Both the position numbers and the translations under genes were made by a program. A DNA stretch of 7,575 nucleotides. It comes from Clostridiales bacterium. GTDB taxonomy: Bacteria > Bacillota_A > Clostridia > Christensenellales > Aristaeellaceae. Below the pieces are notes generated by a model, which saw only the letters and a list, made by a program, of their open reading frames with translations, searched no databases and was not told where the DNA came from. The DNA is taken from assembly GCA_012514855.1 (NCBI GenBank), contig JAAYZL010000445.1:1-7575 (forward strand), given 5' to 3'. Shown in pieces: positions 1 through 6,049 of the stretch (position 1 is its first letter; each line of letters starts with the position of its first letter).

Positions 1-230
1 AGCTCTACCAGGGCGTGACGCTCGGCGCGCGCAGCTTCCCGAAGGACGAGCACGGCAACCCCGTCAAGGGCATCAAGCGCCACCCGAACATCGAGGACGA
101 CGTCATCATCTACGCCGGCGCGACGATTCTCGGCGGCGACGTGACGATCGGGCGCGGCAGCGTCATCGGCGGCAACACGTGGATCACGAAGTCCGTGCCG
201 GCGGGTTCGAAGATCAGCCGGGAGGGGTAG
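1..230 (+). CDS. cysE: Serine O-acetyltransferase, C-terminal part (5' end outside the window)
   Basis: Transfers acetyl from acetyl-CoA to L-serine to give O-acetylserine, the first committed step of cysteine synthesis, in the cytoplasm. Only the last 75 or so residues are present, read in the frame beginning at base 3 and ending at the TAG at 228-230. They show the left-handed beta-helix hexapeptide repeats of the family (YQGVTLG near the edge, then a VIIYAGATILGG stretch, then GSVIGG) and the KGIKRHPNIED loop, whose conserved His is typical of the active-site and CoA region of serine acetyltransferases. The inserted ARSFPKDEHGNPVKG segment fits the EpsC/SatA type found in many Firmicutes and Bacteroidetes rather than E. 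coli CysE. The stop abuts the ATG of the next gene (TAGATG), suggesting one transcript. A related hexapeptide acyltransferase is possible but less likely. Confidence 0.88.
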   Translation, partial: LYQGVTLGARSFPKDEHGNPVKGIKRHPNIEDDVIIYAGATILGGDVTIGRGSVIGGNTWITKSVPAGSKISREG

Positions 231-1196
231 ATGCGCTTCGATTTGAACCTCCCCGCCGGGGCCGGGCTCGCGCCGATGGCGGGCGTGACCGACGCGGCGA
301 CGCGGCTGCTTTCGTTTGAGCAGGGCGCGGCCTGGGCCGTCTGCGAGATGCTGTCGGCGAAGGGGTTCGTCTACTCGAACGGGAGGAGCGGGGCGATCCG
401 CGAACTGCTGTTCCGCTTCCCCGGCGAGGGCATCTGCGGGCTGCAGTTGTTTGGGCGCGAGCCGGAATTCGTCGCCGAAGCCGCGCGGAGGCTCGAGGGC
501 GCGGGCTTTTCGTTCATCGACCTGAATTTCGGCTGTCCGGCGCCCAAGATCACCGGAAACGGCGAGGGAAGCGCGCTGATGAAGGAGCCCGAGCAGATCG
601 CGAAGGTCGTGCGAGCGGCGGCGGACGCGGCGGTAAACATCCCGGTCACGGTCAAGATCCGCTCCGGCTGGAATCCGGAGAGCGTCAACGCCGTCGAGGT
701 CGCCAAAATCTGCGAGCAGGAGGGCGCCGGGGCGATCGCCGTGCACGCGCGCACGCGCAGCCAGTTCTACGGGGGGGCGGCCGACTGGTCGGTCATCGCG
801 GCGGTCAGGCGCGCGGTCAAAATCCCGGTGTTCGGGAACGGCGACGTGCGCTCAGGCGCGGACGCGATCCGGATGCTCGAGCAGACCGGCTGCGATCGCG
901 TGATGGTCGGCCGCGCCGCCGAGGGAAACCCGTGGATTTTCCGGGAAATCTCTCAGGCGCTCAAGGGCGAGCCGTATTCCCCGCCGGCGTTTCCGGAGCG
1001 CATGCGGACGGCCTTGCGCCACCTCGAGCTCGCGGTCGGGCTCTACGGCGAAAAAAAGGGCGTGCTCGAGATGCGCAAGCACGTCGCGTGGTACATCTCC
1101 GGCGTGCCCGGCGCGGCGAAGTTGCGCGAGGGCGTCAACGGGGTGAGCGGGGCCGAAGAGGTGCGGGAATTGCTCATGCGGTACGCCGGGCTCTGA
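231..1196 (+). CDS. dusB: tRNA-dihydrouridine synthase, DusB/NifR3-like
   Basis: A flavoenzyme that reduces uridine to 5,6-dihydrouridine in the D-loop of tRNA using FMN and NAD(P)H. The 321-residue length is normal for the family. Motifs in order: LAPMAGVTDAATR (13-25) at the FMN phosphate end of the TIM barrel; GLQLFG (70-75); NFGCPAPKI (99-107) with the catalytic Cys102; VKIRSGW (141-147) with Lys142; VHARTRSQFYGGAADW (171-186) with His172 and Arg174; VFGNGDV (200-206) and VMVGRAAEGNPWIF (224-237), which bind the FMN phosphate. The C-terminal MRKHVAWYISG region is the helical tRNA-binding domain. ATG follows the upstream TAG with no gap, and the ribosome site GGGAGGGG lies inside the end of the serine acetyltransferase gene, so translation is probably coupled. 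DusB is the best subfamily guess; Firmicute paralogues are hard to tell apart by eye. Confidence 0.93.
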   Translation: MRFDLNLPAGAGLAPMAGVTDAATRLLSFEQGAAWAVCEMLSAKGFVYSNGRSGAIRELLFRFPGEGICGLQLFGREPEFVAEAARRLEGAGFSFIDLNFGCPAPKITGNGEGSALMKEPEQIAKVVRAAADAAVNIPVTVKIRSGWNPESVNAVEVAKICEQEGAGAIAVHARTRSQFYGGAADWSVIAAVRRAVKIPVFGNGDVRSGADAIRMLEQTGCDRVMVGRAAEGNPWIFREISQALKGEPYSPPAFPERMRTALRHLELAVGLYGEKKGVLEMRKHVAWYISGVPGAAKLREGVNGVSGAEEVRELLMRYAGL

Positions 1197-1231
1197 AAAG
1201 CCGCCCCGGGAGCCGATCCCGAGGCGGTTTT
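1197..1231. terminator. Bidirectional intrinsic terminator between convergent genes
   Basis: A hairpin begins immediately after the dus stop. CCGCC (1201-1205) pairs with GGCGG (1223-1227), there is one C/A mismatch, then CGGGA (1207-1211) pairs with TCCCG (1217-1221) around a 5-base loop. It is flanked by AAAA on the left and TTTT (1228-1231) on the right, so each strand has a U-tract after the stem. It can end the + strand cysE-dus transcript and the - strand transcript of the small membrane protein that stops at 1235. Confidence 0.85.
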
Positions 1232-1234
1232 ATG

Positions 1235-1588
1235 TCATTCCTGCGATTCCGGCGCCTTTTCCAGAAGTTTTAAAAGCTCCTTGTGCCGCCTGTCCCGCTC
1301 CTCGTCCCGCTCCGCCGCGTCCGCGACGTAGCCGAGCGCCATGAACGAAATCGCAAGCAGCACCGCCCCGCCGAACCCCGCGGCCGCCTTCGTCGCCATC
1401 ATGCCCGCGATCCGCCCGCCGCGGAACCCGGCCTCGATGGCGTAGTTGTACGCGTCGCCGTTGAAATAGCTCGACACATTGTCCTTTCTCGCCGACCCGT
1501 GGAATTTGTCCTCCGGCACCGAAAGCGCAATCGCCACAATGATCAGCGCAACCGCCACAATGACCCCAAACCATCCCGCCGTTTTCAT
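1235..1588 (-). CDS. Small membrane protein of unknown function (117 aa)
   Basis: A two-helix membrane protein of no assigned function. Residues 7-23 form a hydrophobic segment. A polar middle carries a VSSYFNGDAYNYAIEAG stretch and Gly-rich GFRGGRIAGMM (54-64). A second hydrophobic segment covers about 71-88, and the charged C-terminal tail (90-117, AERDEERDRRHKELLKLLEK) looks helical, perhaps a short coiled coil. The GDAYNY plus Gly-Gly pattern before the second helix resembles small uncharacterised membrane proteins I associate with clostridia; that is recollection, not a search. The reading frame is open further upstream to 1831, but the ATG at 1588 is chosen because it follows a purine-rich site (GGGAAGGG), begins the hydrophobic segment correctly, and lies downstream of a good promoter at 1625-1653; the longer version would overlap the divergent gene. 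It stops 4 bases from the shared terminator. Confidence 0.75.
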   Translation of the reverse strand: MKTAGWFGVIVAVALIIVAIALSVPEDKFHGSARKDNVSSYFNGDAYNYAIEAGFRGGRIAGMMATKAAAGFGGAVLLAISFMALGYVADAAERDEERDRRHKELLKLLEKAPESQE

Positions 1589-1624
1589 CGTTTGTAACCC
1601 TTCCCTTCCCGTTTTGCTTCTTCC

Positions 1625-1653
1625 AGAATACACCAACGCCCATTGTGTGTCAA
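1625..1653 (-). promoter_or_regulatory. Sigma-A-type promoter for the small membrane protein gene
   Basis: Read on the - strand: a perfect -35 TTGACA (1653-1648), a 17-base spacer, then -10 TATTCT (1630-1625), five of six to consensus. Transcription would start near 1618-1620, leaving a leader of about 30 bases before the ATG at 1588. It is the best promoter match in the 1589-1721 gap. I saw no comparable promoter facing the divergent gene at 1722. Confidence 0.75.
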
Positions 1654-1662
1654 GCGCTTGAC
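1649..1662. promoter_or_regulatory. 14-bp perfect palindrome overlapping the -35, candidate operator
   Basis: GTCAAGCGCTTGAC is self-complementary over all 14 bases, and its right half contains the -35 of the promoter read on the - strand. A dimeric regulator bound here would block RNA polymerase. No regulator gene lies in the window, so the operator role is inference; the symmetry itself is seen directly. Confidence 0.45.
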
Positions 1663-1721
1663 CCGCCGGGGAACCTCCCCCTCTCCCCGTTCGTCTAAAC
1701 GGGCGGATTGGAGGGATTTTT

Positions 1722-2243
1722 ATGAAAAAACTGCTTGCAATGGTCATGGTGCTGGCGCTGTTCGTCCCCGCGGCATATGCCGAGGCGCGCACGCGCGAAA
1801 TCGAGGTCGAGGGCATGACGGAGGCGATCAACGAGGAGCGCGCCGAGGGGAACGGCTACGCGCTCTACTACGACGTCGACCGCTTCGCGTTTTACGCAAA
1901 CGGCGTCGGGGAGGGCGTCGATCTGCTCGTTCCGTCGTCCGACAGCGCGGTCAGCCCCGTCTATCTGCAGATTCGCCGGGCGGAGGGCGAGCCGGCGGCG
2001 GAGTACATCGAGGACGGGTTTGCCGACGAAGGCGAGGTTCAACTCGGGGATGCTGGGCTGACGGCGCGCAGGCTGACCGCGTCGAGGTCGGGCGTGTCGT
2101 ACACGGCGTACCTGATCCCGGACGGCGACGGCGCGTTCGTGCTCGACGTCGCGTGCGCGGTGGAGGCCTCCGAGGGCTTCGGCGCGAGGATTTGGGCCAC
2201 CGTCAACACATTTGAGCTCGTCGAGCCGACCCCGGAAGCCTGA
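1722..2243 (+). CDS. Secreted protein of unknown family (173 aa)
   Basis: An exported protein of unknown function. Residues 1-20 form a clear Sec signal peptide: MKK, a hydrophobic core LLAMVMVLALFVPA, and an AYA cleavage site before Glu21. No lipobox Cys is present, so it should be released or wall-associated. The mature part (about 153 residues) is acidic, with alternating short strands (YALYYDVDRFAFYANG, 46-61; SPVYLQIRRAEGEPAAEYIED, 78-98; SYTAYLIPDGDGAFVLDVACAV near 124-146), suggesting a compact alpha/beta domain. I recognise no family motif. ATG at 1722 is well supported by GGAGGG at 1710-1715 with six bases between. It is divergent from the small membrane protein gene and convergent with the four-gene operon; a bidirectional terminator follows. 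Confidence 0.82.
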   Translation: MKKLLAMVMVLALFVPAAYAEARTREIEVEGMTEAINEERAEGNGYALYYDVDRFAFYANGVGEGVDLLVPSSDSAVSPVYLQIRRAEGEPAAEYIEDGFADEGEVQLGDAGLTARRLTASRSGVSYTAYLIPDGDGAFVLDVACAVEASEGFGARIWATVNTFELVEPTPEA

Positions 2244-2252
2244 ATTCCATAC

Positions 2253-2289
2253 AAATGAGGGGGAAGCGCTCTGCGCCTCCCCCATCTTT
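2253..2289. terminator. Bidirectional intrinsic terminator between convergent genes
   Basis: GGGGGA (2259-2264) pairs with TCCCCC (2278-2283), there is one A/C mismatch, then GCGC (2266-2269) pairs with GCGC (2273-2276) around a 3-base loop. The + strand tail is ATCTTTG and the - strand tail is TCATTTG, so both U-tracts are short and interrupted but the stem is strong. It sits 15 bases after the secreted protein gene and 12 bases past the stop of the - strand operon. Confidence 0.7.
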
Positions 2290-2295
2290 GTGCCA

Positions 2296-3351
2296 TCAAT
2301 CCGAACGTATGTTCTTTTTTCTACGCCGTCGCGCGCGCCTTCGAAGTCCCACGAGCCTCATATCCGGCAGAAGCGCCGCGACCGTGAGCGCCGCCGCGCC
2401 GACGCCGGCCCAGCGCGCCCAGTCCGTGCCGAGATGCAGGCTCGCGCACGCGGCGGCGGTCAGGAGCATCGAAGCGAGCGAGCGCGGCGAGAGCGCGGCG
2501 TTCACGGCCATCGCGCACAGCGCCGCCATCGAACAAAGCGTCGCCGCGGCGCGCGCCTCGGGGAACCAATGCGCGGCGGCCGACAGCGCGGCGGCGGGGA
2601 GCATAAGCCACAGGTTCAGCCCGGCGCTCTCGTCCGGCGTCCGGCGGAAGGTCGAGCGCGCGCAGCCGAACGCCGCGAGCCCGAGCAGATATCCCTCGGC
2701 CGCGTGCGGAGCGCCCGCGCGGAGAAACCCCGCCGCGAGCAGCAGCCCCGGCAGCGGGTACAGGAGCGACCGCGCCGCGGCGACCGGCGCGTGCAAAAGC
2801 AATTTGCCGCTCGGAAGTCCCAGCGGCCACCCGCCTACCGAGACGGCGATCACCGACGAGAGCAGCGCCCCGAGCGCCGCCGCGGCCGCAAGCCACAGCA
2901 TTTCGCCGGACACGAGCGCCGCGGAGAGCATCGCGGCGCTCAGGAAGTCCAGCAGCTCCGCGCTCGCGTCCTGCGCGCGGGCGCGCAAATGCTCGCCGTT
3001 GAGCCGCGAGAGCGCCATCAGCCCGCCCGCGGCACATAGATAATTCCACTCGCGCGCGCCCGGCGGGGCGGCGAACAGCCACGTCCACGCGGCGGGCCCC
3101 CATCTCCACGCCGCCGCAGAGAGCGCGAGCGTCAGAAACAGCGCCGTCGAGGCGTGCGCGCGCACGCGGCGGTGGGAAAGCTCGTTCGCCGCGACGCGCC
3201 GGAACGCGTCCGCGGCCGCGAGCGTCGCAAGCCGCATCAGCATATAGGCCGCGAGCAGCGCGAGCACGTCTGCCGCGCGCCCGACGAGCGCCGGCAGCAT
3301 CAGCGCGAGCGGCAGGTACGCCTCGCTCCGCCGCATCAGACGGATTCGCAT
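2296..3351 (-). CDS. Polytopic membrane protein of unknown function (351 aa)
   Basis: An integral membrane protein with about ten or eleven hydrophobic segments (roughly 11-48 as two, then 67-84, 101-116, 132-149, 150-172, 190-212, 218-232, 244-260, 264-285, 291-305 and 311-328). It ends in a strongly basic tail (LRRRARRRRKKNIRSD) that should be cytoplasmic. Composition is very rich in Ala and Leu. There are no obvious transporter signature motifs; the general shape could suit a divergent lipid- or polysaccharide-flippase-like protein, but that is only a guess. ATG at 3351 has AGGAGGG just upstream on the - strand (3357-3363). It is the last gene of the - strand operon, 22 bases after the walJ stop, with a parS site at the junction. 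Overlapping open frames on both strands in this very GC-rich stretch are shadows: only this frame gives a coherent membrane topology plus a ribosome site. Confidence 0.72.
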   Translation of the reverse strand: MRIRLMRRSEAYLPLALMLPALVGRAADVLALLAAYMLMRLATLAAADAFRRVAANELSHRRVRAHASTALFLTLALSAAAWRWGPAAWTWLFAAPPGAREWNYLCAAGGLMALSRLNGEHLRARAQDASAELLDFLSAAMLSAALVSGEMLWLAAAAALGALLSSVIAVSVGGWPLGLPSGKLLLHAPVAAARSLLYPLPGLLLAAGFLRAGAPHAAEGYLLGLAAFGCARSTFRRTPDESAGLNLWLMLPAAALSAAAHWFPEARAAATLCSMAALCAMAVNAALSPRSLASMLLTAAACASLHLGTDWARWAGVGAAALTVAALLPDMRLVGLRRRARRRRKKNIRSD

Positions 3352-3369
3352 AATTTCCCTCCTGACCGT

Positions 3370-3385
3370 TGTTTCACGTGAAACA
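3370..3385. other. parS: parS centromere site 1 (perfect)
   Basis: TGTTTCACGTGAAACA matches the bacterial ParB/Spo0J consensus TGTTNCACGTGAAACA at every position and is a perfect 16-bp palindrome. ParB dimers load here, spread and recruit SMC to segregate the origin region. The site covers the last codons and the stop of walJ (TGA at 3376-3374 on the - strand). A full match is not expected by chance in a sequence this size. Confidence 0.92.
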
Positions 3386-4183
3386 CATGCTCACCGAAAA
3401 TATCCCCGTCAGGCTGTCGCGGTTCGCGACGCACACCGACGCGTCCTCGCCCGGCACGATCCCCGCGGCTGAGAGCGCCAGCGAGCAGCAGCGCTCGGCG
3501 AGCTCCGGAAAGTTGTTCTCCCTGCTCAGGTGCCCGAGCACGATCTGGCGCGCGCCGCGCTTGATCAACTCCACCGCCGCGCGGCCCGCGTCGTCGTTCG
3601 CGAGGTGCCCGCGCCGCCCGAGTATCCGCTTCTTCAGGTCGTAGGGGTACGGCCCGGCCCGCAGCATGTCCGGGTCGTAGTTCGACTCGAGCACGACGGC
3701 GTCCGAGCCCGCGACCGCCTTCAGCCAGCTTTCGCGCACGTGGCCGATGTCCGTCGCGACCGACAGCCGCGCGCCGCCGAGCGCGATCGAATAGCCGACC
3801 GGCTGCGCGGCGTCGTGCGGTATCTCAAACGCCGAGACGTTCATGCCGCCGACGTAAAAGTCCTCGGACGGCTCGAACACGCGCACGTTCTTGGCCGCCA
3901 CGCCGCCCAATTTGTCCTCCATCGCGGCCCAGGTGCCCTCGGTCGCGTAGACGGGGATGTCGTATTTCCGGGAGAGCACGGAGACGCCGCGGATGTGGTC
4001 TATGTGCTCGTGGGTCACGAGTATGCCGTTGAGCTGCGCGGGGGAGATGCCGATCCGCCGGAGTTCCTGCGTCAGCCTTGAGCACGTCACGCCCGCGTCC
4101 ACCAGCAGATGCCCGCCGTCGCAGCCGGCGTAGATCGCGTTGCCGCTCGACCCGCTGAACAGCGGGGAAAAGCGCAGTTCCAT
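3374..4183 (-). CDS. walJ: MBL-fold metallo-hydrolase WalJ/YycJ
   Basis: A metallo-beta-lactamase-fold hydrolase of the YycJ/WalJ group. In Bacillus and relatives it sits in the walRK cluster near oriC and is linked to cell wall control and possibly DNA repair; its substrate is unsettled. The start MELRFSPLFSGSSGN parallels Bacillus YycJ. Metal ligands are HEHIDH (58-63, the HxHxDH motif), an Asp-containing ATD (143-145) and His218 in LGHLS. Other family landmarks are GILVTHE, PHDAAQPVGY (122-131), VVLESNYD (163-170) and RRGHLAND (190-197). Length (269 aa) is usual. The TTG at 4186 just before the ATG is the alternative start: AGGAGG (4195-4200) is 8 bases from TTG and 11 from ATG, but family alignment favours ATG. 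The C-terminal SMCFT tail is largely encoded by parS site 1. No walRK genes adjoin it here; it is third in a - strand operon. Confidence 0.9.
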   Translation of the reverse strand: MELRFSPLFSGSSGNAIYAGCDGGHLLVDAGVTCSRLTQELRRIGISPAQLNGILVTHEHIDHIRGVSVLSRKYDIPVYATEGTWAAMEDKLGGVAAKNVRVFEPSEDFYVGGMNVSAFEIPHDAAQPVGYSIALGGARLSVATDIGHVRESWLKAVAGSDAVVLESNYDPDMLRAGPYPYDLKKRILGRRGHLANDDAGRAAVELIKRGARQIVLGHLSRENNFPELAERCCSLALSAAGIVPGEDASVCVANRDSLTGIFSVSMCFT

Positions 4184-4204
4184 CAATATGTAGCCCTCCT
4201 GCTT

Positions 4205-4220
4205 TGTTTCACGTGAAACA
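4205..4220. other. parS: parS centromere site 2 (perfect)
   Basis: A second exact TGTTTCACGTGAAACA, 835 bp from site 1. It covers the C-terminal codons and TGA stop (4211-4209 on the - strand) of the radical SAM gene and lies just upstream of the walJ ribosome site. Two exact consensus copies this close together make a functional ParB-loading cluster the simplest reading. Confidence 0.92.
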
Positions 4221-5099
4221 GTCCGGGACGCCGGTCAGGTCGAAGCGCGGGATGTACTTCTCGTCGGCGGAGGACAGCTCCTGCACGAACCCGTCCTCGA
4301 GGCCGAGCGAGAACATGTGGTTGACGACCGACTCGTACTCGAGCTCGGTGACCCGGCGCCTGAGCGTCTCGAAGCTCATCAGGTTGCCGAGTGGCACGTA
4401 CTGCGCCATCAGGCTGACCCACGCGCCGGGAAGGTTTTCCCTGACCCAGTCGAGCACGTCCATCGACTCGCGCGCGTGGCCGGGCAAGATCAGGTGCCGG
4501 ACGATGACGCCCCTCCGAATCAGCCCGTTTTCGTCGAGCGCGACCGGTCCGGTCTGGCGGAGCATCTCCCGGATCGCCTTCGACGCGTGCTCGAAGTAGT
4601 CGCCCGCGCGCGAATAGCGCTCCGAGATGTTCGGCCAGCGGTACTTGAGGTCGGGGAGGTAGACGTCGACATGTCCCTCGAGCCGTTTGACGGTCTCCGC
4701 GCGCTCGTAGCCGCCGCTGTTCCAGATCACCGGAACCGGCAGCCCGCCCGCGAGCGATTCGAGGATCGGCTCGACGAAGTGCGACGGGGTCACGAGGTTG
4801 ATGTTGTTCGCGCCGGCCGCGATCAGGTTTGCATAAATATTCTTTAGCCCCTCGACGGACACGCGGCGCCCGAATCCGTCGTGCGAGATCTGCCGGTTCT
4901 GGCAGAAGCGGCATCGGAGCGCGCATCCGGAGAAGAACACCGCGCCGGAGCCGCCGGTTCCGCTGATGACCGGCTCCTCGTCGAAGTGCAGCGCCGCGCG
5001 CGCGACGACGGCGTCCGCGCCCATCCGACAGTATCCATTTCCCGTCTCCGCGCGAACGACATTGCATAAACGCGGGCAGTTATTGCATAAATATTCCAA
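4209..5099 (-). CDS. Radical SAM protein, PflX-like (COG1313 type)
   Basis: A cytoplasmic iron-sulfur enzyme of the radical SAM superfamily, resembling the PflX/pyruvate-formate-lyase-activase-like proteins; the true substrate is unknown. The SAM-binding [4Fe-4S] motif is CALRCRFC (Cys59, Cys63, Cys66), preceded by SGAVFFSG. An N-terminal Cys set (Cys5, Cys8, Cys12, Cys24) may hold another cluster. NSGGYE (127-132), DVYLPDLKY (145-153), RHLILPGH (201-208) and YIPRFDLTG (282-290) are as I expect for COG1313 members. The 296-residue length is typical. The start is TTG at 5099, not ATG: GGAGG lies six bases upstream and residues 1-12 already carry the first Cys set, so an internal ATG would remove it. 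One base separates the upstream gene's TGA from this TTG. The last residues (DCFT) are encoded by parS site 2. Confidence 0.88.
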   Translation of the reverse strand: MEYLCNNCPRLCNVVRAETGNGYCRMGADAVVARAALHFDEEPVISGTGGSGAVFFSGCALRCRFCQNRQISHDGFGRRVSVEGLKNIYANLIAAGANNINLVTPSHFVEPILESLAGGLPVPVIWNSGGYERAETVKRLEGHVDVYLPDLKYRWPNISERYSRAGDYFEHASKAIREMLRQTGPVALDENGLIRRGVIVRHLILPGHARESMDVLDWVRENLPGAWVSLMAQYVPLGNLMSFETLRRRVTELEYESVVNHMFSLGLEDGFVQELSSADEKYIPRFDLTGVPDCFT

Positions 5100-5100
5100 A

Positions 5101-6006
5101 TCACGCCTCCGCCCTTTTGAGTGTGATGAAGTGCACCTCGGCCTGCGTGTTGAGCCGGAGGTCGATCGCCTCGCAGCCGACCCCCTGCGTCGTCAGCAAA
5201 AACGCGTCCCCCTCCTTGCGCCAGCCGGAGAGGCAGCGGCGCTCGTGCTCGGTCAGCTCGAGCAGCGTCCGGCCGGCAACGCGCATCTGGCCGCCGTGCG
5301 TGCGCCCCGCGAGCAGCAGATCCGCCCACGCGCCGCCGTCCCTCGCGTCCGCGGTCACCGCGCGCGCGAACTCCGCGGGGCTGTGCATCACGGCGATCAC
5401 GCAGTCGCGCCCGGAAAATTTCCCGGCGAGCGACGCGGTCTTTCCGCTGTTTGGCAGAAGCCCCACGACCGCCACGCTCGCCCCCCCGCGGTGGATTTCG
5501 GCGGAAGCGTCCGCCAGGAGCCGTATGCCCGCGGCGTCCATCGAGCCTTGAAGCCGCTCCGGAAGCGCGTCGTCCGCCGCCGCGACCGCGTATTTCCCGA
5601 GCGGCGCGGGGAAGTCCTTCAAGGACGTCAGAAACGCGTCGCGCGCGGACGCGGCCCTCTCCTCCTCCCCGTCGCCGTTCAGCCGCTTGAGCAGCCGCGG
5701 TCCCGCGTAGTCGCCGCCGAGCAGCAGCATGTCCGGCTTCAGCATCTTAAGCCGGTCGAACAGCTTTGCCGCGGCGCGCGCCTCCCCGGGGCCCTTCAAG
5801 TCGATGTCCGCGGCGAACAGTATCGTCACGCCGTCGAACGCGGCGGGCAAATCCCCTATGTAGACCGTCGCGTAGCGGACGAACACGATCCGCGATTGCG
5901 CGTACATATATCCGAAGAACATGAGCGCGCACAGAAGCACCGCAACCGCGACCCTTGCCCCGCCGCGGCGCCGCCTCGCCCTCCCGAACCGCTTTTTTGA
6001 TGCCAT
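5101..6006 (-). CDS. Membrane-anchored metallophosphoesterase-like protein with degraded active site
   Basis: Resembles the calcineurin-like phosphoesterases of the YkuE/YaeI kind (COG1408). A basic N-terminus (KKRFGRARRRR) is followed by one membrane helix (18-36), with the domain probably outside the membrane. Fold landmarks are present: GVTILFAADIDL (59-70), PDMLLLGGDY (91-100), GKYAVAAADD (137-146), VIAVMHSP (203-210), LLAGRTHGGQ (231-240) and TTQGVG (272-277). Key ligands are lost: the usual SDLH reads ADID (His to Asp69), GNHD reads AADD (Asn to Ala144, His to Asp145), and GHTHGGQ reads GRTHGGQ (first His to Arg235). Asp67, Asp99, His208 and His237 remain. It may be inactive, bind a different metal, or act as a scaffold. 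ATG at 6006 is chosen over the longer open frame to 6132 because it has GAGGGG upstream and begins the anchor; the longer N-terminus would run through parS site 3. First gene of the operon. 301 residues. Confidence 0.8.
   Translation of the reverse strand: MASKKRFGRARRRRGGARVAVAVLLCALMFFGYMYAQSRIVFVRYATVYIGDLPAAFDGVTILFAADIDLKGPGEARAAAKLFDRLKMLKPDMLLLGGDYAGPRLLKRLNGDGEEERAASARDAFLTSLKDFPAPLGKYAVAAADDALPERLQGSMDAAGIRLLADASAEIHRGGASVAVVGLLPNSGKTASLAGKFSGRDCVIAVMHSPAEFARAVTADARDGGAWADLLLAGRTHGGQMRVAGRTLLELTEHERRCLSGWRKEGDAFLLTTQGVGCEAIDLRLNTQAEVHFITLKRAEA
5106..5110 (-). promoter_or_regulatory. Ribosome binding site that fixes the TTG start of the radical SAM gene
   Basis: GGAGG on the - strand, six bases before TTG at 5099. 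It lies inside the last codons of the upstream gene, whose TGA is at 5103-5101, so the ribosome ending one gene can start the next. Confidence 0.75.
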
Positions 6007-6049
6007 TTTCCCCTCTTTGACGCAATTTTGCGGGCTTTGGGAAGAAAAA

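Noticed and set aside
1686..1703. Inverted repeat CCCGTT / AACGGG upstream of the secreted protein gene
   Set aside because: A six-base stem with a six-base loop and no following T-tract. It is too weak to call a terminator or riboswitch and could be chance in G/C-rich DNA.
1589..1831. Longer version of the small membrane protein starting at 1831
   Set aside because: It would overlap the signal peptide region of the divergent secreted protein gene and read through its own promoter and palindrome.
2255..3109. Long open frames on both strands overlapping the polytopic membrane protein gene
   Set aside because: High G+C leaves few stop codons, so shadow frames are long. Their products are Arg/Pro/Ala-rich without domains, and only the - strand frame ending at 2296 has a ribosome site and sensible membrane topology.
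5410..5430. Half-site resembling a Noc site (ATTTCCCGG) in the phosphoesterase-like gene
   Set aside because: Only one half matches and the symmetric half is absent; similar fragments occur elsewhere in the window, as expected from codons for Phe-Pro or Gly-Lys in a G/C-rich gene.
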